A stretch of 64,000 bases of DNA from Pelomonas sp. BJYL3 (GCF_027257975.1 NZ_JANZKX010000003.1:1-64000); one strand, 5' to 3'; numbered from the stretch's first letter, positions 46,209-56,337 are shown. The notes: generated by a model from the letters alone, not told the origin. A program made the numbers and translations.

Positions 46209-47747
46209 ATGAACGCGCTCCGCACCGATTCCACGCTCGCCCCGACCGGCGAGGCCCTGGCCGCCATCGACATGGGTTCCAACAGCTTCCGGCTGGAGAT
46301 CGCCCAGCTGCACCGCGGCCAGTACAAGCGCCAGCTCTACCTGAAGAAGACGGTGCGGCTCGGCGCCGGCCTGGACGGCGACAACATGCTCACCGCCGAG
46401 GCCATGCAGCGCGGCCTGGACTGCCTGGCCGGCTTTGCCGAACACCTGCGCGACTTCCCGGCCGGCCGCGTGCGCGCCGTCGCCACCCAGACCCTGCGCG
46501 AGGCGCGCAACCGCAACGCCTTCCTGGAGATGGCGCAGAAGACGCTGGGCCATGGCATCGAGGTCATCTCGGGCCGCGAGGAGGCCCGCCTGATCTTCGC
46601 CGGCGTGGCCCGGCTGCAGCCCTCCGAGCGGCCGCGCCTGGTGATCGACATCGGCGGGCGTTCCACAGAGATGATCCTGGGCCTGGGCCGCAAGCCGCTG
46701 AAGGCGGAGTCCTTCCAGATCGGCAGTGTCAGCCTGTCCCTGCGCTACTTCCCCGACGGCCGCTTCACGCCCGAGGCCTTCCGCGCGGCCCAGGTGGCCG
46801 CCGGTGCCGAGCTGGAAGAGGCGCTGAACCTCTTCGCCCGCGAGCGCTCCCAGCCGGTCTGGCAGGAAGCCCTGGGCTCCTCGGGCACGGTGGGCGCCGT
46901 CTCGCAGCTGCTGGCCGCCAGCGGCGTCACCGACGGCAGCATCACGCCCGAGGCCCTGCGCTGGTGCATCGAGCGCTGCCTGGACGCCGGCCACATGGAC
47001 GCGCTGGACCTGCCCGGCCTCAAGGACGACCGCCGCGCCGTGGTGGGCGGCGGCCTGTGCATCCTCTACACCCTGCTGAGCCAGTTCCAGATTGAGCGCC
47101 TGCAGCCGGCCAAGGGTGCGCTGCGCCAGGGCGTGGTCTTCGACCTCGCCGAGCGCCTGCAGGCCAGCCAGGGCGAGCTCAGCCGCGGCCGTGACATGCG
47201 GGACCAGTCCGTGGCCGCCCTGCAGCTGCGCTTCGGTGTGGACACCGAGCAGGCCCAGCGCGTGCAAGACCTGACCCTTCAGCTGCACGAGCAGCTCGCC
47301 CCCAAGGCCGAGCGCGAGCGCCAGCGCGAGCTGGCCTGGGCGGCCAAGCTGCATGAGATCGGCATGATGGTGTCGCACCACGACCACCACCGCCACAGCG
47401 CCTACCTGCTGGCCCATGTGGATGCCCCCGGCTTCTCCCAGAACCAGCTGCGCCGCCTGGGCGACCTGGCCCTGGGCCAGCGCGGCGGGCTGCGCAAGCT
47501 GGAGCAGGAGCTGCAGGACGACAGCCTGCTGTGGCAGCTGCTGGCCCTGCGCCTGGCGCTGATCATGTGCCATGCCCGCCAGCCCATCGCCCCTCAGGCC
47601 ATGCGCCTGCAGCGCGAGGGCGACCGGGTGACGGTGCGCATGGCCGAGGGCTGGGCGCCTTCGCACCCGCGGGCGCTGTACCTGCTCAACGAGGAGCTGG
47701 AGGCCTGGCGCAAGCTGGACCGCCTGCAGCTGAGCCTCCAGACCTGA
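46209..47747 (+). CDS. ppx: Exopolyphosphatase (Ppx/GppA family)
   Basis: The 512-residue enzyme releases phosphate from the ends of polyphosphate chains. The actin-like ATPase-fold phosphate-binding motifs are AAIDMGSNSFRLEI near residue 20 and VIDIGGRSTEMI near 145. The C-terminal part has an HD-like helical domain (HEIGMMVSHHDHHRHSAYL), as in long Ppx proteins. It converges with the polyphosphate kinase gene, 21 bp away, so opposing activities are neighbours. One exact 15-mer copy is inside, encoding QDLTL. Confidence 0.93.
   Translation: MNALRTDSTLAPTGEALAAIDMGSNSFRLEIAQLHRGQYKRQLYLKKTVRLGAGLDGDNMLTAEAMQRGLDCLAGFAEHLRDFPAGRVRAVATQTLREARNRNAFLEMAQKTLGHGIEVISGREEARLIFAGVARLQPSERPRLVIDIGGRSTEMILGLGRKPLKAESFQIGSVSLSLRYFPDGRFTPEAFRAAQVAAGAELEEALNLFARERSQPVWQEALGSSGTVGAVSQLLAASGVTDGSITPEALRWCIERCLDAGHMDALDLPGLKDDRRAVVGGGLCILYTLLSQFQIERLQPAKGALRQGVVFDLAERLQASQGELSRGRDMRDQSVAALQLRFGVDTEQAQRVQDLTLQLHEQLAPKAERERQRELAWAAKLHEIGMMVSHHDHHRHSAYLLAHVDAPGFSQNQLRRLGDLALGQRGGLRKLEQELQDDSLLWQLLALRLALIMCHARQPIAPQAMRLQREGDRVTVRMAEGWAPSHPRALYLLNEELEAWRKLDRLQLSLQT
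47264..47278 (-). repeat. Recurrent 15-mer, exact copy 4 (in ppx)
   Basis: Reads GCAAGACCTGACCCT on the plus strand, the reverse complement of AGGGTCAGGTCTTGC. Confidence 0.8.
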
Positions 47748-47768
47748 GGCCGCGCCGGCGGCCCGGCT

Positions 47769-49841
47769 TCACTCGACGGCGTAGCGCCGCATCAGGGCCT
47801 GCTGGGCGCTGAGCCCGCGGCCCTCACCCTCGCCTTCGATGCGGCGGTAGTGCCCATCCGGCAGCTGCTCCCAGGCATCGAGACTGTCGTGCAGATAGGG
47901 CTGCAGGGTCTCGTCAATGAGGCGCTGGCGCAGCTTGGGGTCCAGCACCGGCCAGGCCACCTCGATGCGGCGGAACATATTGCGGCTCATCCAGTCGGCG
48001 CTGGAGAGGTACAGGGCTTCGTCCTCCTCACCCTCGCCCCAGCGGAAGTAGCTGACGCGCGAATGCTCCAGGAAGCGGCCCACCACGGAGCGCACACGGA
48101 TGCGGTCCGAGATGCCCGGCAGCTGCGGCGGCAGCATGCAGGCGCCGCGCACGATGAGGTCGATCTCGGCACCGGCCTGCCCGCAGCGCAGCAGGGCGTG
48201 GATCAGCTCGGCGTCGGTCAACGCGTTGACCTTGAGCACCACGCGCGCCACCTTCCCCTCGCGGGCTGACTGCTCCACCCTCGCCAGGCACTCGACCATG
48301 CGCTCGTGCATGTGGAAGGGCGCCAGCAGCAGGCGCTTCGCGGGCCTGGCCTTGCCCAGCGAGGCCAGCTGGCGGAAGACGTTGTCGATGTCGGCGGTGA
48401 GATCCGGATCCGCCGTGAGGCAGCCGATGTCGGTGTAGAGCCGCGCCGTCTTGGGGTTGTAGTTGCCGGTGGAGAGGTGGGCGTAGCGGCGCAGCACGTG
48501 CTTGCCGCCGGGCTTGCCCTCGCGCCGCGTCACCAGCAGCATCTTGGCGTGGGTCTTCAGGCCGACGATGCCGTAGACCACCTGCGCGCCGACGGCCTCC
48601 AGGCGCTCGGCCCAGTTGATGTTGGCCTCCTCGTCGAAGCGGGCCTTGAGCTCCACCACCGCCATCACTTCCTTGCCGCGGCGCGCGGCCTCGATCAGCA
48701 GGTCCATCAGCACGGACTGGCTGCCCGTGCGGTAGATGGTCTGCTTGATGGCCAGCACGTCCGGGTCCTCGACGGCCTCGCGCAGGAACTGCACCACGGG
48801 CTCGAAGCTCTCGAAGGGATGGTGCAGCAGCACGTCACCCTTGCGCAGGCGCTCGAAGCAGCGCTTCTGGCGCGGCAGGCTGGCCTGGGGCCACAGGGGC
48901 TCGTGCGGCGGGAAGCGCAGCTCGGGCGCGTCGGTCAGGTCGATCAGCTCGTTGAGCCGCACCAGGTTCACCGGCCCGTTGACGCGGTACAGGGCCGCGT
49001 GCGGCAGCTGGAACTGCTCCAGCAGAAAGCGCGACAGCTCCTCGGGGCAGGAGTTGACCACCTCCAGGCGCACGGCGCGGCCGAAGTGGCGCGTGGTGAG
49101 GCCCGAGCGCAGGGCGTGGCGCAGATTGGCCACCTCTTCCTCGTCTACCTCCAGGTCCGAATCGCGGGTCACGCGGAACTGCGAGAAGGACTCCACCTGC
49201 CGCCCCGGGAACAGCTCCTCGAGGTGGGCGCGGATCACGCTGGTCAGCAGCACGAAGACCTGCCGCCCGCCGCTGATCTGCGCCGGCAGCTTGATCACCC
49301 GCGGCAGCACGCGCGGCACCTTGACGATGGCGATGCGGTTGTCGCGCCCGAAGGCATCCTTGCCCGAGAGCCTCACCACGAAATGCAGGGACTTGTTGGC
49401 CACCTGCGGGAAGGGATGGGCCGGGTCCAGGCCCACCGGCACCAGCAGGGGCTTGACCTCGCGCTCGAAGAAGCGGGAGACCCAGTGGCGCTGCGCCTCG
49501 TCGCGATCGGCGTGGTTGTGGATCACGATGCCCTGCTCCAGCAGCCTGGGCATGATCTGCTCGTTGAACACGTCGTACTGGCGGTCGATCAGCGCGTGGG
49601 CCTCGCCGGCCACGCGCTCGATGTCGCGGTTGCTCACCGCGCTGCCCGGCTCACGGGCGGCGTCCAGCATGTCGGCGAAGCGCACCTCGAAGAACTCGTC
49701 CAGGTTGGACGACACGATGCACACATACCGCAGCCGCTCCAGCAGCGGGACGTCCTCGCGCTGAGCCTGGGCCAGCACGCGGGCATTGAATTCCAGGATG
49801 GCTTGTTCGCGATTGAGCAGGGCGGGAGGCATCAGGGTCAT
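47769..49841 (-). CDS. ppk: Polyphosphate kinase 1
   Basis: The 690-residue enzyme polymerises the gamma-phosphate of ATP into polyphosphate. The autophosphorylated histidine is in the motif HLSTGNYNPKTA near residue 457, and the N-terminal LNREQAILEFNARVLAQA and the PLD-like C-terminal domains are intact. The length is normal. It starts 9 bp downstream of the metallophosphoesterase gene and shares its transcript. Confidence 0.97.
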   Translation of the reverse strand: MTLMPPALLNREQAILEFNARVLAQAQREDVPLLERLRYVCIVSSNLDEFFEVRFADMLDAAREPGSAVSNRDIERVAGEAHALIDRQYDVFNEQIMPRLLEQGIVIHNHADRDEAQRHWVSRFFEREVKPLLVPVGLDPAHPFPQVANKSLHFVVRLSGKDAFGRDNRIAIVKVPRVLPRVIKLPAQISGGRQVFVLLTSVIRAHLEELFPGRQVESFSQFRVTRDSDLEVDEEEVANLRHALRSGLTTRHFGRAVRLEVVNSCPEELSRFLLEQFQLPHAALYRVNGPVNLVRLNELIDLTDAPELRFPPHEPLWPQASLPRQKRCFERLRKGDVLLHHPFESFEPVVQFLREAVEDPDVLAIKQTIYRTGSQSVLMDLLIEAARRGKEVMAVVELKARFDEEANINWAERLEAVGAQVVYGIVGLKTHAKMLLVTRREGKPGGKHVLRRYAHLSTGNYNPKTARLYTDIGCLTADPDLTADIDNVFRQLASLGKARPAKRLLLAPFHMHERMVECLARVEQSAREGKVARVVLKVNALTDAELIHALLRCGQAGAEIDLIVRGACMLPPQLPGISDRIRVRSVVGRFLEHSRVSYFRWGEGEEDEALYLSSADWMSRNMFRRIEVAWPVLDPKLRQRLIDETLQPYLHDSLDAWEQLPDGHYRRIEGEGEGRGLSAQQALMRRYAVE

Positions 49842-49850
49842 GTCCTCACT

Positions 49851-50801
49851 TTATGAAGGCATCGTGACAGGCGCATGACGCTGTTCGGCACATGCGGCCG
49901 CTGCCGATTCTGCCGTGCGCGCAGCGGACGCCAGGCCACCGCCCTGGCCGGCGTTCTGGCTGAAGCTCGTCCAGTCCAGGATCTCCAGGCGGCCGTCGGC
50001 ATGCTCGACGAGGGCGGTGAGGCTCTCGACCCAGTCGCCGTCGTTGGCATAGAGCACGCCGTCGATGGTGCGCAGCTCCGCATGGTGGATGTGGCCGCAG
50101 ACCACGCCCTGCACGCCGCGGCGCCGCGCCTCGCGCGCCACGGCCTCCTCGAACTGCGAGACATAGCTCACCGCCCGCTTGACCTTGAGCTTCAGGTAGC
50201 GGGACAGGCTCCAGTAAGGCAGCCCCATCCGCGCCCGCAGGCTGTTGAGGTGGCGGTTGAGACGCAGGGTGAACTCGTAGAGCGAATCCCCCACGTGCGC
50301 CAGCCACTTCGCGCACTGGATGACGCCGTCGAAGAGGTCGCCGTGGGTGATCCAGAGCTTGCGGCCATCCGCGGTCTCGTGGATCCAGTCCTCGGCCACC
50401 TCGATGCCGCCGAAGCTGTGCTGCAGGTACTTGCGGGCGAACTCGTCGTGGTTGCCGGGGATGAAGATCACCCGGCAGCCCTTGCGCGCCTTGCGCAGCA
50501 GCTTCTGCACCACGTCGTTGTGGGCCTGCGGCCAGTACCAGCTGCGCCGCAGCTGCCAGCCGTCGATGATGTCGCCCACCAGGAAGAGCTGCTCGCACTC
50601 CACGGTGCGCAGGAAGTCCAGCAGGTGGCGGGCCTGGCAGCCGGGCGTGCCCAGGTGCAGGTCCGAGATCCAGACCGTGCGCACCCGCAGCCGCGGCAGA
50701 CCCTCGCCAGCCTCGGCCGGCGCCTCGCCGTCGGCGCCGGGAACGCCGCGAAGGCCGGGGACCAGGGTGGCGGCGCGCGCCAGGAGGGTGTCGTGCTGCA
50801 T
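49851..50801 (-). CDS. Calcineurin-like metallophosphoesterase (LpxH-like)
   Basis: The 316-residue protein carries the dimetal phosphoesterase motifs in order: SDLHLG near residue 43, GDIIDGW near 74, GNHDE near 117, THGDLFD near 150 and CGHIHHA near 230. It resembles the UDP-2,3-diacylglucosamine hydrolase relatives but is longer, with about 40 extra N-terminal and 35 extra low-complexity C-terminal residues. The true substrate is unknown. The ATG at 50801 (MQHDTLLARA) is used. Co-transcribed with ppk. Confidence 0.82.
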   Translation of the reverse strand: MQHDTLLARAATLVPGLRGVPGADGEAPAEAGEGLPRLRVRTVWISDLHLGTPGCQARHLLDFLRTVECEQLFLVGDIIDGWQLRRSWYWPQAHNDVVQKLLRKARKGCRVIFIPGNHDEFARKYLQHSFGGIEVAEDWIHETADGRKLWITHGDLFDGVIQCAKWLAHVGDSLYEFTLRLNRHLNSLRARMGLPYWSLSRYLKLKVKRAVSYVSQFEEAVAREARRRGVQGVVCGHIHHAELRTIDGVLYANDGDWVESLTALVEHADGRLEILDWTSFSQNAGQGGGLASAARTAESAAAACAEQRHAPVTMPS

Positions 50802-50873
50802 GCCGCGCAGCTTGCCGCCGTGCGATGTCCGCCTGATGTCCGGACCATGGCCGGGCGATGACAGGCCGCACCG

Positions 50874-50879
50874 GATAAT
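50874..50879 (+). promoter_or_regulatory. -10 hexamer of the recJ operon
   Basis: GATAAT ends seven bases before the ATG at 50887 and no ribosome site is present, suggesting a leaderless transcript. Confidence 0.5.
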
Positions 50880-50886
50880 CCGCCCC

Positions 50887-51804
50887 ATGCATCTCGTGAT
50901 TCCCTATGCCAGCGCCATGGACCCGCAGGCCCGAGCCGTCCTGGCCGACCTGCAGCTGCCGGCCCTGGACCGTGCCCTGGCCGACCTGGGCGCCGCCCCC
51001 CGCTTCGGCGGCGACGAATACAGCCCCGCCCTGCCCCAGGAGCGCCTGCTCGCCGCGCTCGCCGGCCTGCCTGACGAGAGCCCGCCGCCCCTGGCCGCCT
51101 GGTTCCTGGGCGCGTCGGCCGGTTCGCAGGTCTGGGCCCGCCTCACGCCCCTGCACTGCGATGTGGGCAGTGACCAGGTCACGGCCCTGGACCCCGCCCA
51201 GCTGGGCCTCGATACGGCCGCCTCCCTGGCCTTCTTCGAGGCCCTGGCCCCGCTGTTCCCGGACGAGAAAGGCTGGACCCGCCTGCACGTGGCGCCGGGC
51301 GAGTGGTTCGTGGCCCATGAGGCCCTGGCAGGACAGGAGACCGCCAGCCTGGACCGCGTCATCCATCGCAATGTCGATGCCTGGCTGCCCGAGCCGCGCC
51401 AGCTGCTGCGCCTGCAGATGGAGGCGCAGATGACCCTGCACGGCCATCCCCTGAACACCGCCCGCGAACAGGCGGGCCTGCGCCCCATCAACAGCGTGTG
51501 GATCTGGGGCTGCGGCAGCGCGGCGGGCCATGCGCTGCCCGCGGACATCGAGCTCGACGAGCAGCTGCGCACCGCCTGGATCGCCGGCGACTGGACGGCC
51601 TGGGCCGAGGCGTGGCGCCTGCTGGACGCCCGGCGCATCGCCCCGCTGCTGCCCGCCCTCGCCGCCGGCACCGCCACGCTGAGCCTGGCCGGCGAGCGGC
51701 AAGCCCTGACCCTTCGCCCGCAGCCGCGCTCCTGGACGCAGCGCCTGTGGCAGCAGCTGCGCCCGACCCGCGGGCAGGCCGCCCGCCTCCTGGAGAGCCT
51801 GTGA
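50887..51804 (+). CDS. RecJ-operon protein, annotated in relatives as phosphoglycerate mutase-like
   Basis: A 305-residue protein conserved upstream of recJ in Burkholderiales. The pattern RPINSVWIWGCGSAAG near residues 198-213 resembles the end of a distant cofactor-independent phosphoglycerate mutase-type fold, but I see no full set of catalytic metal ligands, so enzymatic function is doubtful. The ATG at 50887 begins MHLVIPYAS. Its stop overlaps the GTG start of recJ (GTGA), so it is tightly coupled to RecJ production. A 14/15 copy of the recurrent 15-mer is at 51709-51723. Confidence 0.65.
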   Translation: MHLVIPYASAMDPQARAVLADLQLPALDRALADLGAAPRFGGDEYSPALPQERLLAALAGLPDESPPPLAAWFLGASAGSQVWARLTPLHCDVGSDQVTALDPAQLGLDTAASLAFFEALAPLFPDEKGWTRLHVAPGEWFVAHEALAGQETASLDRVIHRNVDAWLPEPRQLLRLQMEAQMTLHGHPLNTAREQAGLRPINSVWIWGCGSAAGHALPADIELDEQLRTAWIAGDWTAWAEAWRLLDARRIAPLLPALAAGTATLSLAGERQALTLRPQPRSWTQRLWQQLRPTRGQAARLLESL

Positions 51805-53537
51805 ATCCTTCCCTCAGCCCCACCCTGCTGACCCGCGACGCCCCTCCGCGTGCCGCCTGGGCGCTGGAGCAGGCCGGCGTCTCCCCGCTGCTGGCCCGGC
51901 TCTTCGCCGCCCGCGGCGTGCGCAGCGCCGACGAGCTCGACGCCGGCCTGGACAAGCTGCTGCCGCCCGAGGGCCTCAAGGGCATCGCCGCGGCGGCCGC
52001 CCTGCTGGCCGATGCCATCCAGCAAGGCGAGCGCATCTGCCTGGTCGCCGACTACGACTGCGACGGCGCCACCGCCTGCGCCGTTGCCTTGCGCGGCCTG
52101 GGCCTGCTGGGGGCAAGACCTGACACCCTGCACTATGTCGTCCCCGACCGCGCCATCCACGGCTACGGCCTGACGCCGGCCATCGTGGACCTCGCCCTGC
52201 CGCTGCAGCCGCAGCTGCTGATGACCGTGGACAACGGCATCGCCAGCCTGGCCGGCGTGGCGCACGCCAAGTCCCTGGGGCTGAAGGTGCTGGTGACCGA
52301 CCACCATCTGCCCGCCCTGGTGGACGAGGTGGTGCAGCTGCCCGCGGCCGATGCCCTGGTCAACCCCAGCCAGCCAGGCTGCGCCTTCGAGAGCAAGAAC
52401 CTGGCCGGCGTGGGCGTGGCCTTCTACGTGCTGCTGGCGGTGCGGGGCGAGCTGCGCCGCCGCGGCGCCTTCGAGGGCCGCGAGCAGCCGCGCCTGGACG
52501 GGCTGCTGGACCTCGTGGCGCTGGGCACCGTGGCCGACGTGGTGCGGCTGGACGCCAACAACCGCCGCCTGGTCGCGCAGGGCCTGCGCCGCATGCGCGC
52601 GGGCCGCATGCAGCCGGGCGTGGCCGCCCTCTTCACCGCCGCGGGCCGTGACGCCGCCCGCGCCAACACCTTCGACCTGGGCTTCGCGCTGGGCCCGCGC
52701 ATCAATGCGGCGGGGCGGCTGTCCGACATGACCGTGGGCATCGAATGCCTGCTCTGCGAGGACCCGGCCCGCGCGCTGGAGCTGGCCCGCCTGCTGGACA
52801 CCATCAACCGCGAGCGTCGCGAGATCGAAGCCGGCATGCGCGAGCAGGCCGAGGCCCAGCTGGCCCGCCTGCAGACCCGCCTGGAGCAGCAGACGCCGCC
52901 TGCGCTGGTAATCTTCGACGAGGACTTCCACGAAGGCGTGGTGGGCATCGTGGCCTCGCGCATCAAGGACGCCGCCCACCGCCCCACCTTCGTGCTGGCC
53001 CGCGGTGCCGATGGGCAGCTCAAGGGCTCGGGGCGTTCCATCACCGGCTTTCATCTGCGGGACGCGCTGGACCTGGTCTCCAAGCGCCACCCCGAGCTGC
53101 TGAAGAAGTTCGGCGGCCACGCCATGGCGGCCGGCTGCACCCTGGCCGAAGGCGGGGTGGAGACCTTCCGCCAGGCCTTCACCCAGGTCGCCGCCGAATG
53201 GCTGGACGAGGCCTCGCTGCAGCGCACGCTGCGCACCGACGGCCCCCTGCCCGCCGAGGCCTTCAACGCCCAGACCGTGCAGGAGCTGGAGTCCCAGGTC
53301 TGGGGCCAGGCCTTCGAGGCCCCGCTGTTCTGCGACGAGGTCCAGATCGTGGCCCAGCGCATCGTGGGAGAGCGCCATCTCAAGCTGCGGGTGCGCCAGG
53401 GCGGCCTGCTGCGCGACGCCATCTGGTTCGGCCACACCGACCCGGTCCCCGAGCAGGCCCGCATGGCCTACCGCCTGAGCCTGGACGAATACCAGGGGCA
53501 GCAGCGGGTGCAGATGGTGGTGGAAGCCATCGTCTGA
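51801..53537 (+). CDS. recJ: Single-stranded-DNA-specific exonuclease RecJ
   Basis: The 578-residue DHH-superfamily nuclease degrades single-stranded DNA 5'-3' in recombination and mismatch repair. The manganese-binding motifs DYDCDGATA near residue 83 and VTDHHLPA near 166 are intact, and the DHHA1 part has GGHAMAAG near residue 436. The start is GTG at 51801, overlapping the previous stop by four bases. A 12-base core of the recurrent word is at 52113-52124. Confidence 0.95.
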   Translation: MNPSLSPTLLTRDAPPRAAWALEQAGVSPLLARLFAARGVRSADELDAGLDKLLPPEGLKGIAAAAALLADAIQQGERICLVADYDCDGATACAVALRGLGLLGARPDTLHYVVPDRAIHGYGLTPAIVDLALPLQPQLLMTVDNGIASLAGVAHAKSLGLKVLVTDHHLPALVDEVVQLPAADALVNPSQPGCAFESKNLAGVGVAFYVLLAVRGELRRRGAFEGREQPRLDGLLDLVALGTVADVVRLDANNRRLVAQGLRRMRAGRMQPGVAALFTAAGRDAARANTFDLGFALGPRINAAGRLSDMTVGIECLLCEDPARALELARLLDTINRERREIEAGMREQAEAQLARLQTRLEQQTPPALVIFDEDFHEGVVGIVASRIKDAAHRPTFVLARGADGQLKGSGRSITGFHLRDALDLVSKRHPELLKKFGGHAMAAGCTLAEGGVETFRQAFTQVAAEWLDEASLQRTLRTDGPLPAEAFNAQTVQELESQVWGQAFEAPLFCDEVQIVAQRIVGERHLKLRVRQGGLLRDAIWFGHTDPVPEQARMAYRLSLDEYQGQQRVQMVVEAIV

Positions 53538-53712
53538 GTGCCTGAGCACGCGCAGCCCGCTCGCGTGAAGAGCGCCACGGCTGCCCTGCATTTCTGCTTG
53601 CTGGGGGACTGCGGCGAAGCGCATGCTTGCAGGCTGCGCCCGGTCCGGCCGGAGGCTTTCTCCGTGGGGCGCAGCCCTGACGCCACAAGCCACAAGAAAA
53701 GGAGACGCCGCC

Positions 53713-55278
53713 ATGCTGCGACAACTGTCCATCAAAGCCCGACTGGGCCTGGCCTTCAGCCTGATGGTGCTGCTGATGCTGGTGCTGGGCGGGGGCGGCT
53801 GGCTGGCCACCCGCGCGATGTTCGGCGCCTTCGAGACCTTCAATACCTCGGTCGTGGCCTCGCTGCGCAGCGTGGACGACCTGCGCTCGGGCATGCTCAC
53901 GGCACGCCGCTACGAGAAGGACATGATCTTCGCCGCCATCGGCGTGGCCGACTTCAAGCGGGCACAGGAGCGCTGGGAGGAGGCCATGAAGTCCGCGGAC
54001 AAAGGCCTCAAGGACCTGGAGCTGCGGGTCAAGGACCCCAAGGTGCGTGAAGGCCTGACCCTCATCCGCAACAACTTCGACGCCTACCGCAGTGGCATGC
54101 AGTCGGTCATGGCCCAGCTCGCCAAGGGCGGCATGGAGGGGGACCTCAAGGCCGCCTGGGACGCCCCGCGCGAGGCCAAGAAGTCCATCGACCTCGCCGA
54201 GCAGGGTCTGGAGCAGGCGCTGACCACGGTGGACCGCTTCGTCGAGATGGCCCACGACAAGATCGCCGGCGTCTACGCCACCATCACCACCGTGATCGTG
54301 GTGGCCCTGCTGGCGGGCATGGGCCTGGCGGCCTTCATCGGCTGGCGCATCGCCCATTCGCTGCTGCTGCCCATCCAGCAGGGCATGGCCTTCGCCTCGG
54401 CGGTGGAGAACGGCAACCTCGACGAGCACCTGCACATCGAGGGTAAGGACGAGCTGACCGCGTTGTCCACCAGCCTGGTCCACATGCAGGAGGGCCTGCG
54501 CGGCATCGTGCTGAAGGTGCGCGAGGGTTCGGAGTCCATCCAGGTGGCGGCGTCCGAGGTGGCCACGGGCAACCAGGATCTGTCGGCCCGCACCGAGCAG
54601 GCCGCAGCCAGCCTGGAGGAGACCGCCTCCTCCATGGAGCAGCTGACCGAGACCGTGCGCCACAACGCCGACTCCGCCCGCCAGGCCAACCAGCTGGCCA
54701 GCAGCGCCTCCAGCGTGGCCCAGCGCGGGGGCGATGTGGTGCAGCAGGTCGTGCACACCATGGGCGAGATCAGCACCAGCTCGCGCAAGATCGGCGACAT
54801 CATCGGCGTCATCGACGGCATCGCCTTCCAGACCAACATCCTGGCGCTGAACGCCGCGGTGGAAGCCGCGCGGGCCGGCGAGCAGGGCCGCGGCTTTGCG
54901 GTGGTGGCCGGCGAGGTGCGTTCGCTGGCCCAGCGCAGCGCCGAGGCCGCGAAGGAGATCAAGAGCCTGATCACCGGCTCCATGGACCGCATCGAGGCCG
55001 GCGCCAGCCTGGTCCAGGAGGCCGGCAGCACCATGCAGGAGATCGTCAGCTCCGTGCAGCGCGTCACCGACATCATGGGCGAGATCAGCGCCTCCACGCT
55101 GGAGCAGAGCACCAGCATCGGTGAGGTCGGCCAGGCCATCACCAACCTGGATCAGATGACGCAGCAGAACGCCGCCCTGGTCGAGCAGGGCGCCGCCGCG
55201 GCCAGCAGCCTGCGCGACCAGGCCGTCGGCTTGACGGCCGCCATCAGCAGCTTCCGCGTGAGCCCGCGGCGCGCCTGA
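53713..55278 (+). CDS. Methyl-accepting chemotaxis protein 1
   Basis: The 521-residue chemoreceptor has TM1 at about residues 10-32, a roughly 160-residue periplasmic helical sensor, TM2 at about 190-213, a HAMP domain and a cytoplasmic signalling hairpin with the invariant tip [20 protein letters not shown] near residue 365. There is no C-terminal CheR-tethering pentapeptide. The ATG at 53713 has AAAGGAG eight bases upstream. The ligand is unknown; no che genes are nearby. Confidence 0.95.
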   Translation: MLRQLSIKARLGLAFSLMVLLMLVLGGGGWLATRAMFGAFETFNTSVVASLRSVDDLRSGMLTARRYEKDMIFAAIGVADFKRAQERWEEAMKSADKGLKDLELRVKDPKVREGLTLIRNNFDAYRSGMQSVMAQLAKGGMEGDLKAAWDAPREAKKSIDLAEQGLEQALTTVDRFVEMAHDKIAGVYATITTVIVVALLAGMGLAAFIGWRIAHSLLLPIQQGMAFASAVENGNLDEHLHIEGKDELTALSTSLVHMQEGLRGIVLKVREGSESIQVAASEVATGNQDLSARTEQAAASLEETASSMEQLTETVRHNADSARQANQLASSASSVAQRGGDVVQQVVHTMGEISTSSRKIGDIIGVIDGIAFQTNILALNAAVEAARAGEQGRGFAVVAGEVRSLAQRSAEAAKEIKSLITGSMDRIEAGASLVQEAGSTMQEIVSSVQRVTDIMGEISASTLEQSTSIGEVGQAITNLDQMTQQNAALVEQGAAAASSLRDQAVGLTAAISSFRVSPRRA

Positions 55279-55355
55279 TCGCGGCGAACGGGGCGCCTGC
55301 TGTGCGACCCGCAGGGGCTTTGCTGCAGCGCAGCGGGCCTCCAGGGTGGGCCCTC

Positions 55356-55361
55356 TAAAAT
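55356..55361 (+). promoter_or_regulatory. -10 hexamer 6 nt before the PHP gene
   Basis: TAAAAT ends exactly six bases before the GTG start at 55368; no ribosome site. A leaderless transcript beginning with GTG is predicted. Confidence 0.55.
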
Positions 55362-55367
55362 GGGCGC

Positions 55368-56243
55368 GTGAACACCATCCATGCCCTCAGCAACGCCGAC
55401 CTCCACTGCCACTCCAAGGTGTCCGACGGCACACTGGAGCCCGAGGCCCTGGCCGCGCGCGCGCAGGCCAACGGCGTCGAGCTGTGGGCCCTGACCGACC
55501 ATGACGAGGTCGGCGGCCAGGCCCGCGCCATCGAGGCCGCGGGCCGCCTGGGCCTGCACTACCTGACCGGCTGCGAGATCTCCGTGACCTTTGCCGGCCG
55601 CGTGGTGCACATCGTCGGCCTAGGCTTCGACCACGAGGACGAGGCGCTGGTGCAGGGCCTGCGCGAGACCCGCGGCGGCCGCGGCGAGCGCGCCCGCGAC
55701 ATGGCCGAGGGCCTGGCCCAGGTGGGCATCAAGGGCGCGTATGAGGGCGCGCTGAAGTACGTGGGCAACCCCGAGCTGATCTCCCGCACCCACTTCGCCC
55801 GCTTCCTCGTGGACGCCGGCCATTGCCAGGACGTGCCCGAGGTCTTCCGCCGATTCCTCACCGAAGGCAAGCCCGGTTTCGTGCCCCACCGCTGGGCCCG
55901 CCTGAGCGATGCCGTGCGCTGGGTCACCCAGGCCGGCGGCGAGGCCGTGATCGCCCATCCCGGGCGCTACGACTTCACGCCCACCGAGGAATACGCGCTG
56001 ATCACCGAGTTCATGGCTCACGGCGGCCGTGGCATCGAGGTGGTGACGGGCAGCCACACCGCGGCCGAGGCGGCCAAGTACACCGAGACCGCCCTGGAAT
56101 TCGACCTGCTGGCCTCGCGCGGCTCGGACTTCCACAGCCCGGACGAAAGCCACACCGACCTCGGCAAGCTGGCCGCCCTCTCGGGCCGCCTGAAGCCGGT
56201 CTGGGAAGCGCTGCAGCCGCGCATCATCGCCCCCTCCCACTGA
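55368..56243 (+). CDS. PHP-domain phosphoesterase (TrpH/YciV, RNase AM-like)
   Basis: The 291-residue protein has the PHP metal-binding start DLHCHSKVSDG at residues 11-21, ALTDHDEVGG near 43, and later RGSDFHSP near 247. It matches the YciV/TrpH family, which removes 5' nucleotides from RNA and hydrolyses 3',5'-nucleoside bisphosphates. In E. coli it is linked to yciO; here a BlaI-M56 module lies between them. The start is GTG. Confidence 0.9.
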   Translation: MNTIHALSNADLHCHSKVSDGTLEPEALAARAQANGVELWALTDHDEVGGQARAIEAAGRLGLHYLTGCEISVTFAGRVVHIVGLGFDHEDEALVQGLRETRGGRGERARDMAEGLAQVGIKGAYEGALKYVGNPELISRTHFARFLVDAGHCQDVPEVFRRFLTEGKPGFVPHRWARLSDAVRWVTQAGGEAVIAHPGRYDFTPTEEYALITEFMAHGGRGIEVVTGSHTAAEAAKYTETALEFDLLASRGSDFHSPDESHTDLGKLAALSGRLKPVWEALQPRIIAPSH

Positions 56244-56291
56244 GGCTTTGCGACCCCGGCCATCCTAGGGTTTGCCTGATCTAGGCACTTC

Positions 56292-56332
56292 GACAACACG
56301 TGTTGACAATCAATTCGTCAACAACTGTTGTC
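56292..56332. promoter_or_regulatory. Twin operator of BlaI-1
   Basis: Two 16-bp near-palindromes, GACAACACGTGTTGAC (56292-56307) and GTCAACAACTGTTGTC (56317-56332), are separated by 9 bp and mirror each other: the outer 8-mer CGACAACA (56291-56298) is repeated inverted as TGTTGTCG (56326-56333). The ATG follows five bases after the second site. A TTGACA (56303-56308) and the leaderless -10 position (56326-56331) lie within, so binding would block RNA polymerase. Confidence 0.7.
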
Positions 56333-56337
56333 GAATC

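Noticed and set aside
47748-47768. Terminator between convergent ppx and ppk genes
   Set aside because: Only a 6-bp GC stem without a T-run on either strand.
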